Assembly (NCBI GenBank): GCA_002483105.1
Contig: DLHG01000004.1
Coordinates: forward strand, 316,999 to 380,998
Length of the DNA: 64,000 nucleotides
Source: Bacteroidetes bacterium UBA7674
GTDB lineage: Bacteria; Bacteroidota; Bacteroidia; Chitinophagales; Chitinophagaceae
Direction: 5' to 3'
In this document: piece by piece, positions 1 to 8,747 of the stretch
How the letters are laid out: each line of letters opens with the position of its first letter
How positions within the stretch are numbered: position 1 is the stretch's first letter
Program-made: the position numbers and the translations under genes
The notes under the pieces: generated by a model
Seen by the model: the letters and a program-made list of their open reading frames with translations, nothing else
What the model was told of the DNA's origin: nothing
The model's database searches: none

Positions 1-221
1 CGGAATTTTATGGTGCTTGCATCTTTATGTTGTAGCATAATACACCCAACTACTTTTTCACCTATTTGGGCCGCAAGTATAATGTCGTTCTTGTCTGCAC
101 TCAAGTCCTCATCAGCTAATGATAAACCGATAGGTTTGCGTAAAATTGCTTCCCGCAAATCATAGACCTGGTTATATTCGGCACTGCCTGTCTGTACCTC
201 TTCTATGGCGATAGATTCCAT
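1..221 (-). CDS. GNAT-type N-acetyltransferase, N-terminal part (cut by window edge)
   Basis: An open frame runs off the left edge; the visible 73 codons begin with an ATG at 219-221 and read MESIAIEEVQTGSAEYNQVY and onward. The pattern of an N-terminal strand, then a helix with YDLREAILRKPIGL, then a strand IILAAQIGEKVVGCIML fits the first half of a small GNAT acetyltransferase, which would transfer an acetyl group from acetyl-CoA to an amine. The acetyl-CoA loop lies outside the window, so the family call rests on half a domain and the substrate is unknown. It is followed 15 bases later by the stop region of the VWA gene on the same strand, so the VWA gene is upstream and the two may be co-transcribed. 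Confidence 0.6.
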   Translation of the reverse strand, partial: MESIAIEEVQTGSAEYNQVYDLREAILRKPIGLSLADEDLSADKNDIILAAQIGEKVVGCIMLQHKDASTIKF

Positions 222-235
222 CTTATGAAGTTAGG

Positions 236-2284
236 TTATTTCAACTCCAGTTCAGTAACCTCATTGCTCTTTACTATAAAAGGAATCGTTACTTCCTGGC
301 CGTTTTTGGGATTGGGTACAAACCGTACTTCATACTTTCCGGGTTTCAGATCTAGCTTCTGATCAGCGACCTGCCCTAGTATATCAAATCCCATAAAACG
401 AATAAACCTATCGCCTTGTGGCGCATATAAGCTTACAGTGTTCAGCCTGTTTGTATTAGTGAACTGTACAAATCCCGGTTCCGGTAATGCAAGTACAGTA
501 ACAGCATTCATCTCCAGGTCTACATAGAAATGCGATAATGGTTTTGTGTTAACGGTAATGTGGTAACTACCCGGATCGTAAGGGCGGTCTATATCACAAG
601 ATTGAGTTACATCTGTATTTCCGGAGCGTTGCGCAACCCTTGCCTGGTATTCAGACACGGGCCTGTCGCGATTACCCTCATATTCAAAATGCAACGAACC
701 ATTATTGATCGTTATGATTACTTTGTTCTTTTTATTGGGTATGATCGTGACGTTCTTCGCCATACCCGCCGATCTGCCAGCAATCATTACATTGTATTTC
801 CCCGGTGGTACTTTTTGCGGATCAGGCTTATCGTAGATGTTCACCATTCTATAGAATTTGTGAACAACATCATTAGTCTTTACATCCTTGAATAGTATCT
901 GTGGTGTGGTGCTGTAGAACCTTCCTTTACCATTAGTAAAGTAAACTTCTACTGTTGTTTCTTCAGCATCTTCCGTTTCTACCTTTGCTACTACGTCCAC
1001 TATTCTAGGAGGATCATTCTTTGGTGCCGGTTTCGGCACAGGTTTAGGTGCGGGCTTAGGAGTAGGAGCCGGAACAAGTTTTGGCTTTGGTATTTCTTTA
1101 GCTACCGGCTTGGGTGCTTCAACAGGTTTAGGAGTTTCTACAGGCTTTTCCACCGGCTTAGGAGCAGGTACCGGTTCTTCCTTTATTTCCTTCCATGCTA
1201 TTCTCTTTATATCTAATTCCTTATAGGTAGGAACGGTAAACAACAATGGAAGTCTACGTGGTTTGCCCACAGTAGCAATACGTTGCATATCAGTTTTCAC
1301 GATCGCATTGGGCCACTTTATCTTCCGTATCTCCACTTTAGGGTAAGCCAGCAGCTTATAAGAAGAATGCTTTACCTGTGTAAGGCTTGTAGCATACACG
1401 GGCGATAGTAGTTCTTTTGCACGCGGCGGTTTTACAACAGGTTTTTCTACAGGCTTGGGTACTTCTACAGGTTTCGGTTTTGCAATCTCAACAGGTTTGG
1501 GTACTTCTACAGGTTTCGGTTTTTCTACAGGCTTAGGAATCTCTATGGGTTTTGGTACTTCCATTGGCACTTCTCTTCTACCGGCCAATGGCTGCATATC
1601 ACCAATGGTCATTTTAAGCATCGGCTTGTAGGCTTCGACAATGGCATGAACGGTTTTAGGTATATCGCCCTGACTGGTTACCTGCAGATATTGCCCCATA
1701 CAAGCGTATGTCATGGCAAGCTCAGCAGAGTTGAATAAACTAATGATATAAGGCTTGAAATATATTTTCCTTTCCAGCAATTCTCTTACAACCTCACATA
1801 TATCACCACCACAGCTTTCACCACCATCAGTTATCAGTATCAGGCTGTAAGCATAGTGAACATCATCTACCATATCCTCTAATACCGCCTTACTGATAGA
1901 ATAGGCAATGGGTGTGATGCCGTAAGGTTTTATACTCGCCAGGCGCAAGGACATCTGCACTTCGTTGTTCTTGTTGAAGTTGACCTCTTTCCTGGTATCA
2001 AAGCAATTTTTCTCTGTTACAGAGTGCTCATGCCCAAAAACACGAAGCCCGAACTCTACATTCGGATTTACCCGATGGACGCTATCCATCAGCGCCATGA
2101 TCACATTCTCAGCTGCATTAAAGCGCGTCTTATTGCCCTGCCATTTGTCCACCATACTGGCAGAACCATCCAATAGGATAAGTATCCGTGCCTTACGCTC
2201 GGGAACGGTACTTTGCGCTACTGCACAAACGCTAAAAAGAAAGTATATAAACGGGAAAACAATAAAGCCCCTGGCAAAACGCAT
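236..2284 (-). CDS. Exported VWA-domain protein with proline-rich PKPVE linkers
   Basis: A protein of 682 residues if started at the ATG at 2284, which gives a clean signal peptide (hydrophobic stretch 7-19, cleavage after AVAQ); an upstream ATG at 2335 in the same frame would add 17 residues before it. Residues 33-220 form a von Willebrand A domain with the metal-binding motif D39-G-S41-A-S43, so it probably binds a partner through a divalent ion. Two long linkers of repeated P-K-P-V-E units (roughly residues 240-290 and 375-430) follow, and the last 230 residues look like beta-sandwich modules with PGKY-type turns. It should act in the periplasm or at the cell surface. No enzyme motif is visible and the partner is unknown. 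Confidence 0.8.
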   Translation of the reverse strand: MRFARGFIVFPFIYFLFSVCAVAQSTVPERKARILILLDGSASMVDKWQGNKTRFNAAENVIMALMDSVHRVNPNVEFGLRVFGHEHSVTEKNCFDTRKEVNFNKNNEVQMSLRLASIKPYGITPIAYSISKAVLEDMVDDVHYAYSLILITDGGESCGGDICEVVRELLERKIYFKPYIISLFNSAELAMTYACMGQYLQVTSQGDIPKTVHAIVEAYKPMLKMTIGDMQPLAGRREVPMEVPKPIEIPKPVEKPKPVEVPKPVEIAKPKPVEVPKPVEKPVVKPPRAKELLSPVYATSLTQVKHSSYKLLAYPKVEIRKIKWPNAIVKTDMQRIATVGKPRRLPLLFTVPTYKELDIKRIAWKEIKEEPVPAPKPVEKPVETPKPVEAPKPVAKEIPKPKLVPAPTPKPAPKPVPKPAPKNDPPRIVDVVAKVETEDAEETTVEVYFTNGKGRFYSTTPQILFKDVKTNDVVHKFYRMVNIYDKPDPQKVPPGKYNVMIAGRSAGMAKNVTIIPNKKNKVIITINNGSLHFEYEGNRDRPVSEYQARVAQRSGNTDVTQSCDIDRPYDPGSYHITVNTKPLSHFYVDLEMNAVTVLALPEPGFVQFTNTNRLNTVSLYAPQGDRFIRFMGFDILGQVADQKLDLKPGKYEVRFVPNPKNGQEVTIPFIVKSNEVTELELK

Positions 2285-2445
2285 ATCAATTATCACTCTT
2301 GCGGCAAACCTACATAAATGTGTGTGCTTAACCATAAAAAATTACCCACTAAACATATTGTCACCTATAAATTATATAGATAAAATCTACTGATATATTG
2401 TTTTTCTATTCCCGCAGATATAAAGGTCATGAGGTGCAAAATATG

Positions 2446-2453
2446 TACCTTTG
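2446..2453 (+). promoter_or_regulatory. TAnnTTTG -7 promoter element for the oxidoreductase gene
   Basis: TACCTTTG matches the Bacteroidota -7 consensus TAnnTTTG exactly and lies 69 bases before the start codon at 2523. I see no convincing TTG at the -33 position. Confidence 0.5.
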
Positions 2454-2522
2454 CGCCCATAACTAAGAGCAGATGCCCCCAGGTTTTTGACTCTTCAATT
2501 TTGACTTTTTTGATATCTTAAT

Positions 2523-4376
2523 ATGTCTATACCTACTAAGGTTATTGATGATGTAGTAATAAAGTTTGCCGGGGATAGTGGTGATGGTATGCAGTTGACC
2601 GGCAGCCAGTTCACCAATAATACCGCTTTAATAGGCAACGATCTGTCCACATTCCCTGATTTCCCTGCGGAGATCCGCGCCCCTTTAGGTACGGTTCCCG
2701 GTGTGAGTGGTTACCAGCTCCACTTTTCCAGCAAGAGAATATTTACTCCCGGTGATAATTGTGATGTGCTGGTAGCAATGAATGCAGCCGCATTGAAAGT
2801 GAACCTGAAAGAGCTGAAACCAGGTGGTATCATTATAGTAAATACTGATGGGTTCGACAGCAAAAATCTTCGCCTGGCGAATTATCCTGAGGGAGTAAAT
2901 CCAATTGAAGATGGTTCGCTGGAAGGCTTTGAGCTATACAAGATAGATGTGACCAAGCTTACGCGTGAGGCACTGAAGGATATACAAATGGGTGTGAAGG
3001 AAAAAGACCGTGCAAAAAACATGTTCGTTCTCGGTTTCCTGTATTGGTTGTATAACCGCGATATGCAAAGCACCTTCTCCTTCCTGCACGATAAGTTTGG
3101 CAAGAAACCCGAGATACTGGAAAGCAATATCAAAGCTATACAGGCGGGTTATAATTTTGGAGATACCATTGAAGCATTCACCAGTCGTTACAAAGTAGAA
3201 AAAGCAAAGCTCCCTCCCGGCAACTACAGGGGGATTACCGGCAATACCGCACTTTCTTACGGGCTGATAGCTGCATCGCAGACTTCAAGCCTGCCGATAT
3301 TTTTAGGTACATATCCCATCACTCCCGCTTCAGACATTCTTCATGAACTGGCGAGGCATAAGAATTTTGGCATACGCACCTTCCAGGCGGAAGATGAGAT
3401 AGCCGGAATTAGTGCTGCTATTGGTGCTGCCTATGGTGGTAGCCTCGGCATCACTACTACTTCGGGTCCCGGCATGGCACTGAAAACCGAAGCTATGGGG
3501 CTTGCGGTAATGCTGGAAATACCTCTCCTGATCATAAATATTCAACGTGGCGGGCCGTCAACGGGCTTGCCTACCAAGACTGAACAAAGCGATCTGCTGC
3601 AAGCATATTATGGACGTAATGGTGAATGCCCTATGCCAATAGTGTCTGCATCTACACCAAGTGATTGCTTTGAGGCAGCTTACGAGGCCGTACGTATTGC
3701 CGTACAACATATGACACCGGTAATTCTGCTCAGCGATGGGTATATAGCTAATGGTTCAGAGCCATGGCGCTTTCCGCAAACCAAAGACCTGAAACCTATT
3801 GAGGTCTTCTTTAAGAAAGGCCTGGCTGAAGGGGAAGATAAATATCTCCCTTACCAACGTGATGAAAAACTGGTTCGCCCATGGGCTGTACCAGGTACAC
3901 CGGGACTGGAGCACCGCATAGGCGGATTGGAAAAAGAACTGGTGACGGGTAACGTTTCTTACGACGCTGATAACCACGAAGCAATGGTGAAGATTCGCCA
4001 GGCTAAAGTGGATATGATAGCGCAATATATACCTGAACAAACGCTGGATAGCGGCCCTGAAGAAGGAGACCTGCTGGTATTAGGCTGGGGTTCTACCTAT
4101 GGCGCTATTAAAAGTGCTTGCGCTGAATTACAGTTACAAGGCAAATCGGTAGCTCATGCGCACCTGCGCCACATGCGTCCGTTCCCACGCAACCTGGGAG
4201 AGATGCTGAAGAAGTACAAGCAAGTATTGATACCTGAAATAAACAATGGACAATTAATAAAGATCATCCGCGACCAGTTCCTTATTGATGCCAAAGGATA
4301 CAACAAGATAAAGGGTGTGCCCATTACCCGTACAGAGTTAGCTAAGGTGATCGGTGATCTACTGAACGAAGTATAA
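2523..4376 (+). CDS. korA: 2-oxoacid:ferredoxin oxidoreductase, fused gamma-alpha subunit (KorA type)
   Basis: This 617-residue protein carries an N-terminal gamma-type domain (about 10-190; FAGDSGDGMQLTG near the start) joined to the alpha pyrimidine-binding domain (about 230-460; GTYPITPASDILHELA and TTSGPGMALKTEA) and a C-terminal domain II. This is the arrangement of KorA-like subunits, which with a thiamine-diphosphate beta subunit convert 2-oxoglutarate plus CoA to succinyl-CoA while reducing ferredoxin. Substrate is inferred from overall family resemblance; other 2-oxoacids are possible. The beta subunit gene usually sits right behind, but here a terminator and an opposing glycosyltransferase follow, so it must be elsewhere in the genome. 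Confidence 0.88.
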   Translation: MSIPTKVIDDVVIKFAGDSGDGMQLTGSQFTNNTALIGNDLSTFPDFPAEIRAPLGTVPGVSGYQLHFSSKRIFTPGDNCDVLVAMNAAALKVNLKELKPGGIIIVNTDGFDSKNLRLANYPEGVNPIEDGSLEGFELYKIDVTKLTREALKDIQMGVKEKDRAKNMFVLGFLYWLYNRDMQSTFSFLHDKFGKKPEILESNIKAIQAGYNFGDTIEAFTSRYKVEKAKLPPGNYRGITGNTALSYGLIAASQTSSLPIFLGTYPITPASDILHELARHKNFGIRTFQAEDEIAGISAAIGAAYGGSLGITTTSGPGMALKTEAMGLAVMLEIPLLIINIQRGGPSTGLPTKTEQSDLLQAYYGRNGECPMPIVSASTPSDCFEAAYEAVRIAVQHMTPVILLSDGYIANGSEPWRFPQTKDLKPIEVFFKKGLAEGEDKYLPYQRDEKLVRPWAVPGTPGLEHRIGGLEKELVTGNVSYDADNHEAMVKIRQAKVDMIAQYIPEQTLDSGPEEGDLLVLGWGSTYGAIKSACAELQLQGKSVAHAHLRHMRPFPRNLGEMLKKYKQVLIPEINNGQLIKIIRDQFLIDAKGYNKIKGVPITRTELAKVIGDLLNEV

Positions 4377-4401
4377 TTAAAGAACACTATATAGAAAACG
4401 C

Positions 4402-4430
4402 CCTCCTGCTAAGCCGGGAGGAAGTTTTTG
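4402..4430 (+). terminator. Terminator after korA
   Basis: A short GC stem (4402-4406 pairing with 4417-4421) is followed by five T residues at 4425-4429. It lies between the convergent ends of korA and the glycosyltransferase gene. Confidence 0.6.
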
Positions 4431-4452
4431 TTTTAATGAATATCGTTTGCTC

Positions 4453-5412
4453 TTATTCCATGCTATTCTGCTCAGGAATATCGGTTTGGTCCACCACATA
4501 GAGTGGCCTGTCGCGCACATTATTGTTGATGCGGCTGATATATTCACCTATCACGCCTATTGATAAAAGCTGCACACCACCTAAGAAAGTAATGCTGATG
4601 ATAAGTGATGCCCATCCCGGCACGTATTGACCACCAAAGAAATAACTGCACAAGGCATATACAATCAGGATGAAGGAAATAATACACACTACGAAACCGA
4701 TGCGGGTCACCATTTTTAACGGCCAGTCAGAAAAGCCTGTAATGCCATTAGTAGCAAGCCTTAATAGTTTTTTAAACGGGTATTTACTCTCACCCGCCAT
4801 GCGCTCATCGCGGTCGTACATCACATAAGTGCTTTTGTATCCCATCCACGCTATTTGCCCCCGCAGGTATTTATCCTGCTCTTTCATTTTCTTCAGATGT
4901 TCGAGTACGTCCCTGCTAATGAGCCTGAAGTCACCGACATTCTGGGGCATTTCAAAGGATGTGATTTTCGCCAGCAAGCGATAAAAGGTAGTAATGGCTT
5001 TCAGCCTCAACCAAGGTTCGCCTTTGCGTGTTTTGCGTTTGGCATAGACCACTTTATTGCCATTCAGAAATTCCCGGTACATGGCATTAATGAGTTCCGG
5101 GGGATCCTGGAGGTCGCCATCTATAGTTACTATTGCATCGCCAACCGCATAATTCATTCCTGCAGTAATAGCCATCTGGTGGCCGAAATTCCGGGAGAAG
5201 CTGATATAGTGCAGTTTAGAATTCCCAGCACAGGCATCCTTTAATTTCAACAAAGTGGTATCCTTACTGCCATCGTTTACAAGTATGATCTCATGGCTAT
5301 CAGTTATTCCACTACAGGCTTGTACCAACCGCCTTATCAGCTCAGGAACTATCGCTTCTTCGTTAAAGACAGGCACTACTATCGAAAGCGCAACTTTGCT
5401 GTTTCTTTCCAT
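4453..5412 (-). CDS. Family 2 glycosyltransferase with C-terminal membrane anchor (polyprenyl-phosphate type)
   Basis: Started at the ATG at 5412 the protein has 319 residues; an in-frame ATG at 5436 would add eight. Residues 8-230 are a GT-A domain with VVPVFNEE, N46-D47-G and the metal motif D98-G-D100 followed by LQDPPE. Two membrane helices (about 225-255 and 265-290) follow. This is the layout of DPM1/GtrB/ArnC-like enzymes, which move a sugar from a nucleotide donor to a polyprenyl phosphate at the inner membrane face. It overlaps the 3' end of the upstream ArnT-like gene by 50 bases, so the two are one transcription unit: this enzyme would make the lipid-linked sugar that the ArnT-like enzyme then transfers outside the membrane. 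The sugar and final acceptor are not readable from the sequence. Confidence 0.85.
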   Translation of the reverse strand: MERNSKVALSIVVPVFNEEAIVPELIRRLVQACSGITDSHEIILVNDGSKDTTLLKLKDACAGNSKLHYISFSRNFGHQMAITAGMNYAVGDAIVTIDGDLQDPPELINAMYREFLNGNKVVYAKRKTRKGEPWLRLKAITTFYRLLAKITSFEMPQNVGDFRLISRDVLEHLKKMKEQDKYLRGQIAWMGYKSTYVMYDRDERMAGESKYPFKKLLRLATNGITGFSDWPLKMVTRIGFVVCIISFILIVYALCSYFFGGQYVPGWASLIISITFLGGVQLLSIGVIGEYISRINNNVRDRPLYVVDQTDIPEQNSME

Positions 5413-6856
5413 GTATTTGATAAATCGTTGCAGCATTATTTTCGCTCACAACATGTACTTTATAATGTTCTTCAATGCCTTTCTTCAACCCGTCCTCAAA
5501 AACAAGCACTAACTGATCATCGTCAAGACTTCTGAGATCTGCTCTTGTTACCGGGATATTACGCAAATTAGATATTTTTAAGTACCAATCCAATCCGCTT
5601 TGATAACCATCAAACACCACCGACATCCTGGTGGGATAAATATATCCTTCTTTCAGTAATTTTTTTAAAACTATTCCTGCATCATCGGCTTTGTTGTCAC
5701 TACTGGGCGCTCTCAGTACATACTGAAGCATCTCTATGTATGGGTTCACACAAATCAGAGCCAGGAACACATATGGCAATACATTCCTGGTGATATGCAG
5801 TTTCCACAATTCATTCTTAATCAATATAAGAGTAATGCAATGGATGAAAATTCCTCCTGAAATAGCCATTAAAGGATACATTGGCAATACATACCAGAAT
5901 AACTTTGTTGCTCCCATACTGATCACTATTAGGAAAGACAAACAGGTTATTAATACAAATACACTAATGTCACGAACCAGCCTTATCTTAGATACCGAAC
6001 CGAATATTATGCCCAGCACACACAATAAATACCAAGGCGTCAATCCTTGCTCGTCCAAATATCTCACATAATACATTGCATCACCCTTATGTCCTTCAAT
6101 AGTATCCAAAAATCTACCCCCCACTTCATTTTGCATTACCGCTTTGATAAAGCCGGGGTTATACTGCTCTCTAAGTAAATAATATCCTACAACAAAAAAA
6201 AGGAAAGTAAAAAGGCCTAAATACAGCTGCGGCATTTTTACTAAACTGACTACCTTCTTTTTATAAATAGCATACAATATCAATCCCGGGAAAAAAAGTA
6301 GTCCTGCAATACCCTTTGTTAAAACTGCACATATAATGAACGTGATAGACAGCCAAAAATATTTCTTCCGGCCCTCCTCAAGAAAAAGAAAAAAGAACAA
6401 AGTATACAAAGTAGTGAATAAGGTTAATGTGCCATCATAATCTGCTGTGCGAATGCCATGTATCGTTACATAGCCGGGAGTTGTTATTAAAATTATGACA
6501 GCAAATATTCCTAACAACGGAGCATTAAATTTCTTAGTAAGAAACCAGTATAAGAACAGGCAAGTGAATATAGCCGATAGCGCAGTAGGCAGCCTCAAAG
6601 CAAGGTCATTAAGTCCAAACACTTTTAACGATAATACTTGCAACCATATAAGCAAGGGGGGCTTTGTGCTCCACATATCCGGCTCATACTCATAGGTTAC
6701 GACCAAAGGGTCACCTGTCAGATACATTTCTATTGCACTGTTCGCAAGTCTTCCTTCATCCCACAATTGGATCGCACCATCATCCAAATGAGCAAATACA
6801 GGTAAGATAATAATGAGCATCACGATGAGATGCCCTATCCAAGGTTTTATAGACAT
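5363..6856 (-). CDS. ArnT/PMT-like membrane glycosyltransferase
   Basis: A polytopic membrane protein of 497 residues from the ATG at 6856; the ATG at 6931 would run into the divergent photolyase gene and is less likely. The N-terminal loop has WDEGRLANSAIEM and TKPPLLIW, the acidic-loop pattern of ArnT and dolichyl-mannosyltransferase-like (GT39/GT83) enzymes, where the Asp-Glu pair lies at the active site. About eleven hydrophobic segments follow, then a soluble C-terminal tail. It should transfer a sugar from a polyprenyl-phosphate carrier to a lipid or protein on the periplasmic side. A clear relative lies at 35282-36715. The acceptor is unknown. Confidence 0.82.
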   Translation of the reverse strand: MSIKPWIGHLIVMLIIILPVFAHLDDGAIQLWDEGRLANSAIEMYLTGDPLVVTYEYEPDMWSTKPPLLIWLQVLSLKVFGLNDLALRLPTALSAIFTCLFLYWFLTKKFNAPLLGIFAVIILITTPGYVTIHGIRTADYDGTLTLFTTLYTLFFFLFLEEGRKKYFWLSITFIICAVLTKGIAGLLFFPGLILYAIYKKKVVSLVKMPQLYLGLFTFLFFVVGYYLLREQYNPGFIKAVMQNEVGGRFLDTIEGHKGDAMYYVRYLDEQGLTPWYLLCVLGIIFGSVSKIRLVRDISVFVLITCLSFLIVISMGATKLFWYVLPMYPLMAISGGIFIHCITLILIKNELWKLHITRNVLPYVFLALICVNPYIEMLQYVLRAPSSDNKADDAGIVLKKLLKEGYIYPTRMSVVFDGYQSGLDWYLKISNLRNIPVTRADLRSLDDDQLVLVFEDGLKKGIEEHYKVHVVSENNAATIYQIHGKKQQSCAFDSSACL

Positions 6857-6919
6857 AATAAAATAGGTTAGGTAGAACGGATATACAAATAACTCAATTT
6901 TTGTTGATATTATTGCACG

Positions 6920-8239
6920 ATGAAAGCTCAAGGGCTAACTATTTTTTGGTTTCGCCGGGACCTCAGGCTTGCAGACAATGCAGGGCTGTATTATGCATTA
7001 TGCTCGGGAAAGCCTGTTCTACCTATCTTCATTTTCGATACAGATATACTGGCTGATCTGCAGAATAAATCAGACAAAAGAGTCGCTTTCATCAGGGATG
7101 CACTCATTATTATCCAAAAAAAGCTGAAAGAGCTAAATAGTAGCTTATACGTGCTACACGGCAAGCCGTTGGATTGCTTTAAGGAGCTGTCTGAAATTTT
7201 TACAATTGAGAGCGTATATACCAACCACGACTATGAACCCTATGCTACGGCGCGTGACAAAAACATAGCGGAATATTTAAAAGAGCGGCACATTGCGTTC
7301 CAGAGCTTTAAAGACCAGGTAATATTTGAGAAAAACGAAGTAGTAAAAGACAACAAAGAGCCTTATACTGTTTACACACCCTATAGTAAAAAGTGGAAGG
7401 AAAAGCTCAACAGCTTCTATTTAGAGTCATATCCTACGGAGAAGTATTTCACCAATTTCCTTCGTCTCAAACCACGCCGGATACCATCACTGGAAGCGCT
7501 TGGATTTGAAAAAACTGCTTATTGGACCGTAGCGCCCAGGCTGAACAAGAATGTACTGGCGGACTACAAAGCCCAACGGGATTATCCAGCACTGGACAGC
7601 ACCACTCACTTAAGTGTTCACTTGCGTTTCGGCACTATTAGTATCCGCAAGCTGGTAAGAGAGGCCAAAGATGAAAGCCCGGACTTTATCAACGAACTGA
7701 TATGGCGGGAGTTCTTCCAAATGATACTTTGGCACTTCCCCCGTGTGGTCAACTCATCATTTAAAGAAGAATACGATAATATCGCCTGGCGTAATAACGA
7801 AAATGAGTTCGCACTATGGTGTAGTGGTCAGACAGGTTTCCCGATAGTAGACGCGGGAATGAGAGAGCTGAACGAAACAGGCTATATGCACAATAGGGTT
7901 CGGATGATAGTAGCTAGCTTTCTTACTAAAGACCTGCTTATAGACTGGCGGTGGGGAGAAGCATATTTCGCGGAAAAATTACTTGACTACGAACTCGCCG
8001 CCAACAATGGTAACTGGCAATGGGCAGCAGGATGCGGTTGCGATGCAGCACCTTACTTCCGTGTATTCAATCCGCAGTTGCAAACAGAGAAATTTGACAA
8101 GGAATTAAAGTACATCAGGAAGTGGGTACCTGAGTATGATACGTTGCAATATGCACAACCAATAGTAGATCACGCAGCAGCAAAAGAACGCTGTATGAAA
8201 GCATATAAAGTTGCGTTGGGAAAAGAACAAAAGCCATGA
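6920..8239 (+). CDS. phrB: Deoxyribodipyrimidine photolyase (cryptochrome/photolyase family)
   Basis: The 439-residue protein opens with the photolyase signature TIFWFRRDLRLADNAGL, giving the N-terminal antenna-cofactor domain, and ends with an FAD-binding helical domain containing LIWREFFQMIL, NETGYMHNRVRMIVASFL and ANNGNWQWAAGCGCDAAPYF. These are the usual class I CPD photolyase blocks; the enzyme uses blue light to split cyclobutane pyrimidine dimers. The length is a little short of the E. coli enzyme (472) but all blocks are present. A cryptochrome role cannot be excluded. Its stop codon overlaps the start of the next gene (ATGA), so the two are translationally coupled. Confidence 0.93.
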   Translation: MKAQGLTIFWFRRDLRLADNAGLYYALCSGKPVLPIFIFDTDILADLQNKSDKRVAFIRDALIIIQKKLKELNSSLYVLHGKPLDCFKELSEIFTIESVYTNHDYEPYATARDKNIAEYLKERHIAFQSFKDQVIFEKNEVVKDNKEPYTVYTPYSKKWKEKLNSFYLESYPTEKYFTNFLRLKPRRIPSLEALGFEKTAYWTVAPRLNKNVLADYKAQRDYPALDSTTHLSVHLRFGTISIRKLVREAKDESPDFINELIWREFFQMILWHFPRVVNSSFKEEYDNIAWRNNENEFALWCSGQTGFPIVDAGMRELNETGYMHNRVRMIVASFLTKDLLIDWRWGEAYFAEKLLDYELAANNGNWQWAAGCGCDAAPYFRVFNPQLQTEKFDKELKYIRKWVPEYDTLQYAQPIVDHAAAKERCMKAYKVALGKEQKP

Positions 8240-8691
8240 ATGAGCTTCTAAAAGAAACCTCAGAAAGACTATTAATGGTAATTGGTGAAGCAAAAGACCG
8301 ATTTAACACTATTTCTGAAAGTGAGTGGTCGGCGAAAACGGCTCCTGAAAAATGGAGCAGGAAAGAAGTGCTGGGCCACTTGATAGACAGTGCTGCCAAT
8401 AATCATCTCCGTTTTGTTCAGGCGCAATTTGCTGAAGATATCTATACAGGCATAGGTTATGAGCAGAATTTTTTTGTCTCTTCACAGAAATATACTGAAG
8501 GAAATACGGCAGAGTTAATATCGCTTTGGTATTCCTACAACCGGCATCTAACTAATGTCATACGCCACATTAACCCCGATAAATTAAATATCTCTTGCCA
8601 TATCGGCTCTTCCGAACCTGTGCTATTTTCATTTGTCATTACTGACTATGTTAGCCACCTGGAACATCACCTGGCGCAGATACTGAAGTAA
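8236..8691 (+). CDS. DinB-like four-helix-bundle protein
   Basis: A 151-residue soluble protein with the DinB/YfiT-like pattern: WSRKEVLGHLIDSAANNHLR in the second helix and a final helix with HLEHHLAQIL. The histidines at these places form a nickel or zinc site in characterised relatives, several of which are thiol transferases; others are only known to be induced by DNA damage. Coupling to the photolyase gene through a 4-base ATGA overlap is suggestive of a stress role, but this is inference. No specific substrate can be named. Confidence 0.8.
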   Translation: MNELLKETSERLLMVIGEAKDRFNTISESEWSAKTAPEKWSRKEVLGHLIDSAANNHLRFVQAQFAEDIYTGIGYEQNFFVSSQKYTEGNTAELISLWYSYNRHLTNVIRHINPDKLNISCHIGSSEPVLFSFVITDYVSHLEHHLAQILK

Positions 8692-8747
8692 ATAAATCAC
8701 CCCTAACGGGTTAACTACCATCCTTTTCTTCTCTTTACTTTAGAAGG

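Noticed and set aside
1021..1560. Repeated CCGGCTTAGG-like words considered as a DNA repeat element
   Set aside because: They are explained by the in-frame Pro-Lys-Pro-Val-Glu linkers of the VWA protein.
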